From Pomphorhynchus laevis (lineage: Eukaryota > Acanthocephala > Palaeacanthocephala > Echinorhynchida > Pomphorhynchidae), in contig WNNJ02002388.1 of the NCBI GenBank assembly GCA_012934845.2, positions 62,001-126,000 on the forward strand: 64,000 nt of DNA, read 5' to 3'. Position numbers and translations under genes: made by a program. This document shows, piece after piece, positions 35,290 to 45,735 of this stretch. The notes under the pieces were generated by a model. The model did not search any database and was not told the origin of the DNA. It worked only from the letters and a program-made list of their open reading frames with translations. Position 1 is the stretch's first letter, and the number at the start of each line of letters is the position of its first letter.

Positions 35290-35470
35290 ACAATCAGTAG
35301 GGAGTATTTTAGTATTTGTCTTTTGCACTTTTTAATTTTTTTTTACCAATGTGTTTTATGTCTAGACCCCGAAGATGACGTGCCGTAGCGCCGTCGAAAT
35401 ATTGGATTTTTGTAATCAAATAAATATTCACGTTTCCTTGCTTTCTAGTAATAATTCGGATTGAAATCGG
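35290..35470 (+). mobile_element. Second PLE 3' tail with hammerhead-like motif
   Basis: GAAGATGACG (35371) and CCGTCGAAAT form a GACG/CGTC stem with GAAA directly after, the same layout as 35001-35028 but a different sequence, so a different PLE family. A repeated GTACATATTCTTATGTAGTA lies on both sides (35226 and 35487). No coding sequence remains. Confidence 0.5.
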
Positions 35471-35739
35471 ATTTTCTCACGTATAGTACATATTCTTATG
35501 TAGTAAGTATATCGCTAATATACTTTTTAATAAACTAACAATAAACATTTTTCATATGCGGGAGATGGGATGCTGTTCGCTTAACGTATGCAGTATATTG
35601 TTATTTCCGATAAATCAAATCAGGTTTATGCTATCAGGTTTCGGCCCCTAACTCCTCTACCCAACATAGCAGAGGGGCCAAATACATGCTAATCATGTAT
35701 TTCCTATGATAAAACTATCTAGTATCTTATTCTAATACT

Positions 35740-36800
35740 AAGTATATTATTTATTATCCATTCTTTTTAAAATTTGCCACTTAAGAGTTTAAATTTATTC
35801 TTTATATTATTGTGTTGATTTATATATTTTACTATTTTCTGCTTGATGTTATTTTTATAGTAACCTAGTTTAAAATATGTATCTATTAAATTATTTAAAT
35901 GATTTTGAAGAAAGCCAATATCATTACATATTGTTGCAATTCTTAAAATTTCATTATTTAATGTATTATATTTTATATTATATGGTATGCATCAATGCTC
36001 ATGCAAAAATATGTTTCTTGTAAATTTAAATATGTCATCTTTACGATATAAATTAATATTCATATTCTATAAAGCTTAAGAACAAGTCAGCTATAATTGG
36101 GCTACTATTGGCACCCATTGGAACACCTTTTAATTGTCTAAATATATATGTCCCTACTTTTAAATAATTTTGAATTATCAAAATATTTAAGGCTTTTAGT
36201 AATTCAATTTTATTCATATATTTATATTTATTTGATGATACATTTTTTGTTAGATATGCGCTATAGTTGTTATAACATATATGTATATCGCTTTCCGAAT
36301 ATAAGATTAATTAATTTTTCTAATGCATCTTTAATATCAGCTAAATCTAGATTTGTATAAAGCGTACTAAAATCGTATGTATTTATATTTTGAAAATTTA
36401 TTCCTTTTGTGTGTTCTAAAAATTCTTTTGTAGAGTTAATACTGAAATAGTGTTTTATACCAGTATTAATTTCGATTACATTGCAATATTTTTTAAAGTG
36501 TGCTTTAATTACTTTAAGTATTTTATTCATATAGACAGGACGTTGTTTTTAATGTACATTTAAACGCACTACATATGAACCTAGGTTTTATTGGATTTTT
36601 ATGTAATTTTGGATTTAAATATAATACAGGTATAGTTTTATTGTCTGATTCAACCTTTGTACCCTTTTTATCCATTATAGAACAGTAACTTGTAATAATT
36701 GTTTCTAGACTTAAATTACTACATTCATATGTTCGATTTACATTTAAATCATTAGAATTAACCTCTTTCATTAGCATATCATAATAAAGCTTTTGGCATT
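35740..36800 (-). mobile_element. Penelope-like reverse transcriptase, broken
   Basis: The minus strand reads, in order, LSLETIITSYCSIMDKKG, VLYLNPKLHKNPIKPRFICS, KILKVIKAHFKK, GIKHYFSINSTKEFLE, YDFSTLYTNLDLADIKDALE (motif A region), then VPMGANSSPIIADL and further RT to about 35800. It is collinear with the plus-strand copy at 3812-4780. Missing are the N-terminus, the YIDD box in clean frame, and the endonuclease. A few frame changes separate the pieces. Confidence 0.8.
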
Positions 36801-36947
36801 TACATACATTTGAGATAAAATAACATACATTCTATACAATAAATTACATACAGATCGAGCTCACAAACAACAATTAAAAACATCTTGAACGAATAACATA
36901 CAGTGCAATCATCAAATCACAATGACAGAACAGTCTGCGAATAAGCG

Positions 36948-37769
36948 ATGCTGCCTTGTAATAGTCAAACAGCTGTTTGTAAGGGCTGTGTGTGCGTTCG
37001 AAATAATAAGCAATGCATTTATTTTTGTGCACAACGATGCTCAAATCGAGAACGATTGATTCCATCCAATCAATATAACGACAAACATACAGCAAAATTC
37101 TCAACACAATATTCGAACAACGATGAACTGGGAATGACAGCAAACGCCGTGGAGACTATCTCAATCGAAATGAAGTGTACTACGGATAATTGCAACGTGT
37201 ATTCAACGGTAATCCTTCCGAGAAGACTTTCTAGAGATTTACTGGCCCAAGATTACCTCTGTGGATTTTGTGCCGCCAAAGCAATCAACGAAACCCGAAT
37301 TGAAATAACTAAACTTAAAAGCCAGTTAATATCAAATGATTCAAATAGTTGCTGGACAAACAAAGAGCGTATACATAGAATAGTAAATGAGTCTATCAAC
37401 TCCTCCCTCAACCATTACATCAATAAGCAGGTATCTCATGCTGTTTGTTCTTTTCAACGCACACCAGAGGTAGATAAATCTTATTCTAAATTAGCAAACT
37501 CTCTTGATAGGGAAAGCGCTAGGGCCTCACATCTGATAGTTCGTAATTTACCCGTTTCTGAAAGCGAGCAACAAGTTATATTAAATCTCTTTGAGGAAAT
37601 CGGTTGTCCTTTGGTCGGACAAAAACTAGACTTTTATCGACTTTCTGCACTTCATACTAACTCCCCTCCGTGGGTTAAGGTAAAAACTAGCGTCAGCCAT
37701 GTGGAATCATCTTTAAAATCTTCGTTTAAGCTTAAGAATTCATCTCTCTTTCATACGGTGTACTTGTGA
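36948..37769 (+). pseudogene. ORF1-like protein with CXC motif, CR1/L2-like LINE
   Basis: 273 codons from an ATG. It begins at once with CNSQTAVCKGCVC then C-x6-C-x3-C-x3-C, the same cysteine spacing as the REL-type LINE at 19687. Residues about 65-110 hold a second zinc motif, CTTDNC...YLCGFC, shared with the ORF1 at 61921. The C-terminal third (HLIVRNLPVSESEQQVILNL) resembles an RNA-recognition-type fold, expected to bind element RNA. Reading continues in frame after the TGA at 37767 (KLKQEELKRLRKELS) into the endonuclease, so ORF1 and ORF2 may originally have been one protein. Confidence 0.7.
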
Positions 37770-37988
37770 CCTGATTTGTCGAAACTTAAACAAGAGGAAC
37801 TTAAGAGACTACGGAAAGAATTATCCTAACAAAAAAAGTCAGACCCAAGTAAACGATATTTTATTAGAGGACATAAGATAGTGGTTTCATCAAGTAGGGA
37901 AGCCCACGCAGTAAATGTGAGCTTACCAGTACTCGGCGAAGTTTCATCTACAGGCAACAACAATCTTTCTAACCCAGCTAATATATGA

Positions 37989-39218
37989 CCAACGATTAAA
38001 AACGATTTAAATGTAAATCCTCCAGCAAAACTTCAAGTAAATCATCCGGGGTATCCTCTAATTGATTCTACTCCACTGCTCCCCAAATCTTCCTGGAAAT
38101 TAGCCGTTTTAAATATCCACTGTCTTAGTAACAAGGTTGATTCAGTATATGATCTTTTCCTTCATAAATCTTTGGATGTTTTGTGTTTAACCGAATCTTG
38201 GCACGTTGATCAGAATGATTACTCTCTTAAACGCCTCCGCTCTTTAAATCTCTCTGTGGTGGATAAGGCTCGTCAACGACCTATTAGTTCAAATCGATCA
38301 ATTAACCATGGTGGTCTTATAGCTTTCTCTCACCATTGGTCTCCATTGCAATCATTACCGTTGCCATTTGTTCCTCTCACTTTCGAACTACTTTGGTTCC
38401 GTGTAAAAGCCGGCTCGTTGTTTCTCAATATCTACTTATTCTATCGGCCTGGATCATGTCATCCGTCTGACTCTTTTTTCTGTGAACTGTCAAACTTACT
38501 TTCTTTCATCTTCCTCTCCGGTTTACCTTGCGTTTTACTAGGTGATATAAATGTTCGCTTAGACCGTCCTCGTGATTCCAATACCCCAAAGACGATTTCT
38601 ACATTTAACGATGATGATTTTCAAATCATGTCTCCTCATTATTCTTCTGATACCCATATTCTTGGCGGTACCCTCGATATTGTTGCCCTACCTACGCGTC
38701 TTGCCTTGTCTTCTTCATTGTGCATATCTGATCCTGCTCTATCCGACCACTTCCTTGTTACATGTTCTCTCCCTTTGTTAAAAATCAATGTTCCTGCGAA
38801 AATTATCTCGTGTCTTTCTTGGAAATTCCTCGACTTTTCCCTTCTTCGCTCTCATATTAACCGCTCTCCGCTAATGTATCCTTCTTCTATCTACCAATCC
38901 CCTAATTACTTATGTACCCTCTTTGACAATGTATTTTGCTCTATCCTCGATGAAATTCTTCCTCTTAGAACTTTTGTTCAATCACGGCAAAATCTTGCAA
39001 CATGGTTCGACTCTGAGTGTGTGACTTCAAAACGCCTCCTGCGTCGTTCTTTCAGAACTTATCATCGTTATCTCAGACTATCTTCAGAATTTGATTCATC
39101 CTTTTATCGTAACCAATTCTTTGCTCTTCGTCGTTCGCATAAGCAACTTCTGCGTTCTAAGGCACATAGTTTTTGGCGAAGCAAACTGGCTTCCGCTAAT
39201 GACTCTCGAACTAAATGA
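37989..39218 (+). pseudogene. APE endonuclease region of the CR1/L2-like LINE
   Basis: Open from the stop at 37986 to the TGA at 39216. Motifs in order: AVLNIHCLSNKVD (substrate Asn), LDVLCLTESW (catalytic Glu), GGLIAF, LLGDINVRLD (Asp/Asn), GGTLDIV, SDHFLV (Asp-His). The endonuclease is therefore complete. It nicks target DNA to prime reverse transcription. The segment ends in SFRTYHRYLRL and FALRRSHKQLLRSKAHSFWR, the linker to RT. The terminal TGA replaces what is a Trp in related LINEs (WKTLNS). Confidence 0.8.
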
Positions 39219-40637
39219 AAAACTCTTAATTCTCTACTTTCTTGTTCCCCTATCACCTCCACTCTTGATCCTTCTCAATTCTCCGATTACCTAATTTCAA
39301 AAACTGTTTCTCTAATCGATTCGATCATCGTCCTTCCACAAACTTATTGTATCTCGTCTGTTCGTATCCCTGAGCTCTTTTATCTACTTGCGGTATCTGA
39401 AGATGAGGTATCTTTCCTTCTTATTTCGTTAACTTGTAAGTCCTCTCCTGCCGATCCCATTCCTACTCGAATTCTCAAATTGTTGTTAACAGACTTCACA
39501 CCTTTCCTTACCAGCCTTTTTAACTCGTCAATAGTGAATGGAATATTTCCTATTCTTTGGAAAACGTCCATTGTTCGTCCCCTACTTAAAAAGCCCTCTC
39601 TTGACCCCTCTCTTCCTTCATCATATCGCCCAATATCAATTCTACCAACCTTATCTAAAATTCTTGAACACATTGTCTTAGATCAGATAAACAAGTATCT
39701 CTCTTCATCACAGCTCTACCCTTCTTTTCAATCTGATTTCCGCTCCAATCAGTCCATCGAACTAGCATGTCATAAAGTATTTTCTGATCTGCTCTCCGCT
39801 TGTGACAAAGGACTGTGTAGTGTGGTAATATCGCTCGATCTTTCATCTGCATTCGACATTGTCGATCACAAGATCCTTCTTTTTCATCTTAGCTATCACT
39901 ATGGTTTCTCTTCGTCCACCTTGGCTTGGTTCTCTTCGTATCTCTCCGATCGATCATTTTCCGTCCATTCTAATTCAATGGGTTTTCCTCTATCTTCTTT
40001 CTCTTGTGGTTTACCTCAAGGTTCTGTACTTGACCCTATTCTATTTACGCTTCTTCTTGGAGATTTATCTTGTATAACTAGTAAATTCTGCTTCAGGGTA
40101 ATGCAGTACGCTGATGATATACTTCTTTATTCTCATTCGTCTCCTCATTCCCTTAGCCAACTTTTCGTATCCGCATCTAATTGTCTTCGTGCTCTATCAG
40201 AACATCTAATTTCTTTGCGCATGTCACTAAATCCTACCAAATCTAAAGTGTTATGGATTTTTCCCTCCACTGTTTCTGTTATTCCTCCATCTCTGTATTT
40301 TCAGACCACAATTATTCCTGTTGTAGATAAACTAGAATTTCTAGGTATTCACGTCGACAATAACCTGCATCTCGATCCCTTCATTCGTGATAAAACTATG
40401 TCTTCAAATATTCTTCTCCGTTATATTCGTCTCGTCAGAAATTCTCTAGATTTTAGTTCTTGTAAATCTCTTATTTTCTCTCTTCTTTTCCCACGTATTG
40501 ATTACTGTCTTAGCCTTTTCGTCTTCTCTTCAAAGTCATCCCTTAAACCTCTTCAACGCCTCATTAACACTGCGGTGCGCATCCTTTTTCGACTTCGTAA
40601 ATTCGATCATATATCTTCCTATTTATCAAAACTTTGA
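39219..40637 (+). pseudogene. Reverse transcriptase of the CR1/L2-like LINE
   Basis: Motifs: LLKKPSLDPSLPSSYRPISI, SLDLSSAFDIVDH (motif A), GLPQGSVLDPILF (motif B; usually GSVLGP), MQYADDILLYSH (catalytic YADD), and LEFLGIHVDNNLH. All catalytic residues are present; the sequence then hits TGA at 40635 and TAG at 40854 before the C-terminal SLPNHLRSSSSLRFFKKQLK. By its YRPISI-LPTLSKILE and YADD context it belongs to the CR1/L2/Rex1 group. Confidence 0.85.
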
Positions 40638-41019
40638 TGGCTAAGTATTGAACATCGCGTTCGTTTTCGACTGCTTTGCCTGACTTATCGCCTTCTCCAT
40701 TGTAATTCACCTTCTTATATTTATCTGCCAACACTAAGTGAATCTTGCTATCTTTCTACTCACCTACGTTCCTGTGATTCTCTTCTGCTACACGTACCTG
40801 TTCACTCAACCAACTTCGGCCGTCGATCCCTACATATCGCTGCTCCTCTCCTTTAGAATTCCTTACCTAATCATCTGCGATCATCATCCTCACTCCGATT
40901 TTTCAAAAAGCAGCTAAAATCGATGCTACTAAACGATTAACTTTTTTATCTGTTTCGCTTTTGTGGGCTTGTAGGCACACAGTCTGTGTGCATTTGCCAC
41001 ATAAAAAAACTTTCAAATT

Positions 41020-42230
41020 TCATATGAAGACAAAGTTATTACTAGCTTTATCAATATTATATTGCAATGTAATCGAAATTAATACTTATAAAACAACGTA
41101 TGTTATTTATTAGTCAATTCATAAAAATGACGTTTATTTTAAATTTCAATTTTTTATTTTAAGTTGATTTAAATTACAGAAAATCTAAAAACAATTATTA
41201 ATTTTATTATTTAATAATTAAATTTTGATTTAGCATTATTATGTTTTCTTTATTTTATAATTATATTAAATACGTAAACTCAGTTTGCTGATTTGACTTG
41301 TTATTATATAGTTATCCTTTAATTAAGTAAGTTCTTTAAAATGTGCTTTAATTACTTTAAGTATTTTATTCATATAGACAGAAAGTGGTTTTAATGTACA
41401 TTTAAACGCACTACATATGAAACTTGGTTTTATTGGATTTTTATGTAATTTTGGATTCCAATATAATATAGGTATAGTTTTATTATCTAATTCAACCTTT
41501 ATACCCTTTTTATCCATTATAGAACAGTGACTTGTAATAATTGTTTCTAAACTCAACTCACTACGTTCATATGTTGGATTTACATTTAAATCATTAGAAT
41601 TAACCTATTTCATTAGTATATCATAATAAAGCTTTTTGCATATGAAGACAAAGTTATTACTAGCTTTATCAATAGTTGTTATTATATAGTTATCCTTTAA
41701 TTTAGTAAGTTCTGTATACATATCTTTATTAATTTATCTTTCCTTTTGTAATTGTTTGTTATTTTCATTTTATTTTTAATTTTATCAAATATATAATCTT
41801 TCCAAATTTTTATCTTAGATATATTCGAGCTTTCACTATTAATCAGCTTACTAAAGTAAGCATTTAAGTTATTATATAACGAATTGTAAATTTTATTTTG
41901 TCGTTGTTATTATTTAATCTATATTTATACCCTTTTGATAGCAGCTTTCTTAATTCACAATTTTCAATTAATTCTAGATTATGGGTACATATATGTTCAT
42001 TTATTTTATCAAAACTAAGACTTTTACAATTGCATTCTGTTTCCATTATGTTTCTAATATTATCGTTACATATTGATTTTAATTCTTTATTATAATTACA
42101 ATTTTTTCGTCCTAATGGTGGTAGGAGTTTATACCTTATTTTAGGAATATATTTACTTAAATCTGACCCTATTATTTCTTTACTTTTAGAATTATTTAAA
42201 AGTCCGGCTATATTTATGTCAAAAATAATG
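41020..42230 (-). mobile_element. Penelope-like element, N-terminal and early RT, rearranged
   Basis: The minus strand shows ETECNCKSLSFDKINEHICT and HNLELIENCELRKLLSKGYK (typical PLE N-terminal region, 41.9-42.1 kb) and, further on, SLETIITSHCSIMDKKG and ILYWNPKLHKNPIKPSFICS (41.3-41.55 kb). Short pieces (CATATGAAGACAAAGTTATT, at 41022 and 41639) are repeated out of order, so the copy is internally scrambled. Several breaks. Confidence 0.75.
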
Positions 42231-42384
42231 ATTTCTGAAATTTTCTCAGTGAATCATTTTATTCATAATGATTTATGTCAGAAAATAATGATAATGATTA
42301 AGTGAAATCATTATCAAACATCCCGTTGTTAGAGTCTATAAGTTTGGCATCTGAATGATTAGTAAATAGGGAATTTGGGAAACA

Positions 42385-42900
42385 TTTAAGGACATATGAT
42401 TGTGCAACCTTACTCAACTTATGTACCACGAATACTGATTTTTAATTTGAAGGCGAAATATTGATGGCTTGTCTATAGGTAATCCTCTAGCCCCAGTACT
42501 TACTGAAATATACATGAGAAAATGGGAACTTGCACATTTAAAGGATACGAATTCCATTCACACTTATGTTAGGTATGTGGATGATGCTTTTGTTCCTTTG
42601 AAAACCCGTTTGATTCTGATTGTTTTTGGATTCATTAAATAGTGCTGACTTAAATATTCAGTGGACATTAACGAAGGAAGACGATTGTATGATATCCTTC
42701 CTTGATTTGAAGCTAATCAGATATCCTACACAAACAGTAGAAACTAGGTTTCCCAAAAAAATTGGTAGCTATCCCAATATTGTAAGCTGGGAAAGTAATA
42801 TTCCTAGAAAATGGAAAATTTCTGCAATAAAATATCATATTTTAGAGGAAATAATATTAGGAGAAAATTGATAAGACCTAAACTCGAAACAAAATATATT
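42385..42900 (+). mobile_element. Penelope-like RT middle part, second family
   Basis: Reads TLLNLCTTNTDFQFEGEIFD, GLSIGNPLAPVLTEIYM (motif B region), HTYVRYVDDAFVPLK (catalytic YVDD), then in the next frame IQWTLTKEDDCMISFLDLKL and PNIVSWESNIPRKWK. This differs from the YIDD family at 3.8 and 36 kb. One frame change near 42610 is clear. It lies head to head with the minus-strand PLE ending at 42.2 kb. Confidence 0.8.
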
Positions 42901-43244
42901 GGTATACCCTATATTAATGATAGATAAAATGGCAGAATAATTAATCAAATAAAGCGTTCTAAAAATTGCACACCAATCATAGTTGTATATAATTGCAATT
43001 TTTCATTTATTTAATGTATAAATGTATTGATGATTTTATATAATTGTTTTACTATACTTTATTTTATATAATTGTTTTTATAATTGTCTTTTAATATTTC
43101 AGATTTATTGTTTAATTTTTAAGATAAGATAAGGAATTTCTTAAATAACTAACAACCACTAAAAAATAACGAAAAGAGAGAAAAAAAATGCAGTTCAAAT
43201 AAGACAACTCATAATAGCATTTAGTCTTCATAATGATGTCACGG

Positions 43245-43316
43245 CCTCAGGTCCAGCGGGATCTGAGCCCTCCAGCTAATCCAACGCGCCGCTCTTCGAC
43301 TGAACTACCCGGGGTC
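43245..43316 (-). other. tRNA-like 3' sequence with A and B box
   Basis: On the minus strand TAGTTCAGTCG (43307-43297) fits the Pol III A box TRGYNNARNNG at every position, and GGCTCAGATCC (43269-43259) matches the B box GGTTCGANTCC at 7 of 10 fixed positions, 38 nt apart start to start. GTTC/GAGC can form a D arm, but a clean T arm and acceptor stem are not seen, so this is not a functional tRNA. The TAG of the A box is the ORF2 stop codon. Confidence 0.6.
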
Positions 43317-45701
43317 TATCACCCCCCGAAGAATCCAATCTAGGCGGACTATGCGCGGTAATCGCGAGATGAGGAGCTTGAGAAACCTTAGTCTTTGCTC
43401 TGGAGGACGTCCTCTCGAAAAGAAGACTAATCCCGAGATAGCCCAAGTACCCCAGAGGCGCACTTGGGTTTTCCCATTCAACGACAGATGCTGAGCCCGT
43501 TTCAGGGCCCACCTAGCTTTCTTCAGGATACGTTTAAGTCTATCCAGGTCAGCTTTCGCCGACCAGTTCACCGTAACAGTGAACCCTAGGTATTTTACTC
43601 GACTTGTGAAGGTAGGGAGTGGTTGATTAGTCAATATAGAAGATAGAGCTGAGAGTGCTAGTCTCTTTAATTTTTTCTTTGTCGCAGGGGTGCCATGAAA
43701 GACAACTACCTGCGATTTGGATGAATTTAAAATAAGATTGGATAGGGTCAGCTGGTCTGTTAATCTTAAAAAGAAACGGCTGATGTCTGAAGCGACATCT
43801 TTGCACCTGCGTTCAGAGAACAGGGCCGTGGTATCATCAGCGTATACCACTAGATGTTGATCACGTTTAAAATTCTTGAATAGTACAATGGAGGCAGCAA
43901 GAAATAAGATAGGAGAAAGTGGGGATCCTTGGGGCACACCTGTAATAGGGTAGAACTGACACGCATCAGTGTCGTCTTCATAGTAGAACTTCTTGGTAAA
44001 CAGTAATATCTCCACCCTGTTAACAATTCTCGCAGGCAACCCGAGTGACCTGAGAGAGGAGATAACAAAGGGAATGGAAATGCGGTCAAATGCAGCAGAA
44101 AAGTCAAGGAAAACAGCCACAGCTAGTTGATGGCTATTATCCCTACAAAACTGATGCACTTCACCTATTGCTGAATGAACCGAGCGTCCCTTGACAAACC
44201 CGTGAAAACTCGGTGGGATCAAATTACACCTACTTAAATGGTCGCGGATTCTACGCGCAAGCGCTTTCTCGTAGATGGAGATGAGGGAGTTTTGAATCGA
44301 AATGGGACGCAGATCTTTGGGACATGAAACCGGACTATGCTTTGGTAAGAAAATTCTACGACTAATATTGATGCCGGCTACATCGGATGGTGAGGCTAAA
44401 AGCATTGTGACGGCCACTTCTCTTCTTTGATCGGCTGTCAAAAGCTGACAGACTCGAGAAGATAGTGGAGCGACGGATTTAGAGGTGCCCGGAAGTGGCC
44501 CCCAGGAGTTCAGGATATCTGTAACAGATAAGTCCCTGCTCCTGAAGTCACCCCAAGGCGGGATTGGTTGGGGAGATTGAGTGGCTCCATAATTATGTAG
44601 GGATAGTGACTCCTTCAAAACATTATCAAGGCCTATACTACCAATCCAACCCAAAGCTCTATCCTTCCAACAGACAAACTTCTTCTTCTTCTTGAATATC
44701 TTCCAGAAGGAAGACTGAGAAGGGTTAAGGTGAGCGATGTTCGCCTTATCCCTGCTCAGCTGGAACCTATATCTAGTGCTCCAGTATTCATTCGAGATGG
44801 CCTGCCTGGCGGAAACAGAGACATTGGGAAGACGTAGCATTTTAGCCAAAACCTTGAGTTTTGTTGGAGTGGGATTGTAAATATGACCTTTATAGGTAGT
44901 CGAAAGAAACGCGGTAGCTTGCGAGGAGAGGAAGGAATTAAATTCGGTCAAATTCTCATTACCAATTCTGGGGAAGAGTTGGATAGCCGCCTGAAAGAAA
45001 GCCACTCTGATGGGATCAAAGTGAAACCTCCTTCTAAGCAACGTATCTTCCTCTATCCGCCAACGAATTAGGTCATGAGAGATGGTCTGTTTTTGGCGCG
45101 ACTGCTCAGTGCAGATGGGTTTCAACAACCACATCTTATGAAGCAGTAATATGTCGAGGAGAGAATTAGTTGTTGAGCAATGAAAAGTTGGGGACGGTGG
45201 TTTGTGAATAAGGTAATCGTTCCTGGCTCTGCGGAGTGCTGCATTAATCCAACGACCAGTTCTGTCGTTGAAGTCACCGAGTAACATGTCATAGCCACTA
45301 CCCAAGATACGGTCCAGGAGATCACGGTTCTTGTGAATTTCCCCTGGCCTAATATAGATATTGGCTATGCTGATACGTTTACCATTCTTACAAAGTGAAA
45401 CAGCTAAACAAGACAGGGCTGGACAAGAATAGTTTAAAAGAAGGGATGATCTTAAGGAGCATTTAACTAGGGTTAAGAGACCTTGAGATGAAGAGGCGTG
45501 AGGAGGGGTTATGTACGGAGTGAAGTGGGTGTAAATATGCTTGGGGATAAATCGAGTAATGTCCTGGGGGATACGGATAGACCGCGTCTCCTGAAGGACT
45601 ATAACATCCGCATCTCTACCAGATAGAAGGCTAAGAGCAGAAGCACCTCCCGAATTCCACTGAAGTATATTCAGTGAAAAAGGCTCTTGACTACTTTGCA
45701 T
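43305..45701 (-). CDS. LINE ORF2: APE endonuclease and reverse transcriptase
   Basis: 798 codons from ATG. The endonuclease comes first: LNILQWNSGGASALS, DADVIVLQETRSIR (catalytic Glu), YDMLLGDFNDRTGRW, SLLDILLLH, SHDLI (Asp-His equivalent). After a basic linker the RT follows: KDLRPISIQNSLISIYEKAL, VAVFLDFSAAFDRIS (motif A), GVPQGSPLSPILF (motif B), LVVYADDTTALFS (catalytic YADD), VKYLGFTVT. There is no RNase H domain and little after the thumb, so the protein is shorter than most I-group ORF2s. It ends VIDPG at a stop that lies within the tRNA-like sequence, so the original C-terminus may have been replaced. Confidence 0.9.
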   Translation of the reverse strand: MQSSQEPFSLNILQWNSGGASALSLLSGRDADVIVLQETRSIRIPQDITRFIPKHIYTHFTPYITPPHASSSQGLLTLVKCSLRSSLLLNYSCPALSCLAVSLCKNGKRISIANIYIRPGEIHKNRDLLDRILGSGYDMLLGDFNDRTGRWINAALRRARNDYLIHKPPSPTFHCSTTNSLLDILLLHKMWLLKPICTEQSRQKQTISHDLIRWRIEEDTLLRRRFHFDPIRVAFFQAAIQLFPRIGNENLTEFNSFLSSQATAFLSTTYKGHIYNPTPTKLKVLAKMLRLPNVSVSARQAISNEYWSTRYRFQLSRDKANIAHLNPSQSSFWKIFKKKKKFVCWKDRALGWIGSIGLDNVLKESLSLHNYGATQSPQPIPPWGDFRSRDLSVTDILNSWGPLPGTSKSVAPLSSRVCQLLTADQRREVAVTMLLASPSDVAGINISRRIFLPKHSPVSCPKDLRPISIQNSLISIYEKALARRIRDHLSRCNLIPPSFHGFVKGRSVHSAIGEVHQFCRDNSHQLAVAVFLDFSAAFDRISIPFVISSLRSLGLPARIVNRVEILLFTKKFYYEDDTDACQFYPITGVPQGSPLSPILFLAASIVLFKNFKRDQHLVVYADDTTALFSERRCKDVASDISRFFLRLTDQLTLSNLILNSSKSQVVVFHGTPATKKKLKRLALSALSSILTNQPLPTFTSRVKYLGFTVTVNWSAKADLDRLKRILKKARWALKRAQHLSLNGKTQVRLWGTWAISGLVFFSRGRPPEQRLRFLKLLISRLPRIVRLDWILRGVIDPG

Positions 45702-45735
45702 TGTGTTACGACAGCTGGAGTGGGATGCCTACCTC

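Larger units (their letters stand above)
36870..41000 (+). mobile_element. CR1/L2-like LINE, long copy disabled by in-frame stops
   Basis: ORF1-like, APE endonuclease and RT regions all lie in one reading frame from 36948 to about 40940, interrupted by stops at 37767, 37827, 37986, 39216, 40635 and 40854 and by no frameshift that I can see. The GC content is higher than its surroundings. The 3' end after the last codon contains GTAGGCACACAGTCTGTGTG and CACATAAAAAAAC at about 40970-41015, without a long poly(A). Fragments of the same family occur at 28487 and 47.6-49.1 kb. Confidence 0.85.

Noticed and set aside
43245-43316. Functional tRNA gene
   Set aside because: A and B boxes are present but the T arm and acceptor stem do not form; called tRNA-like only.
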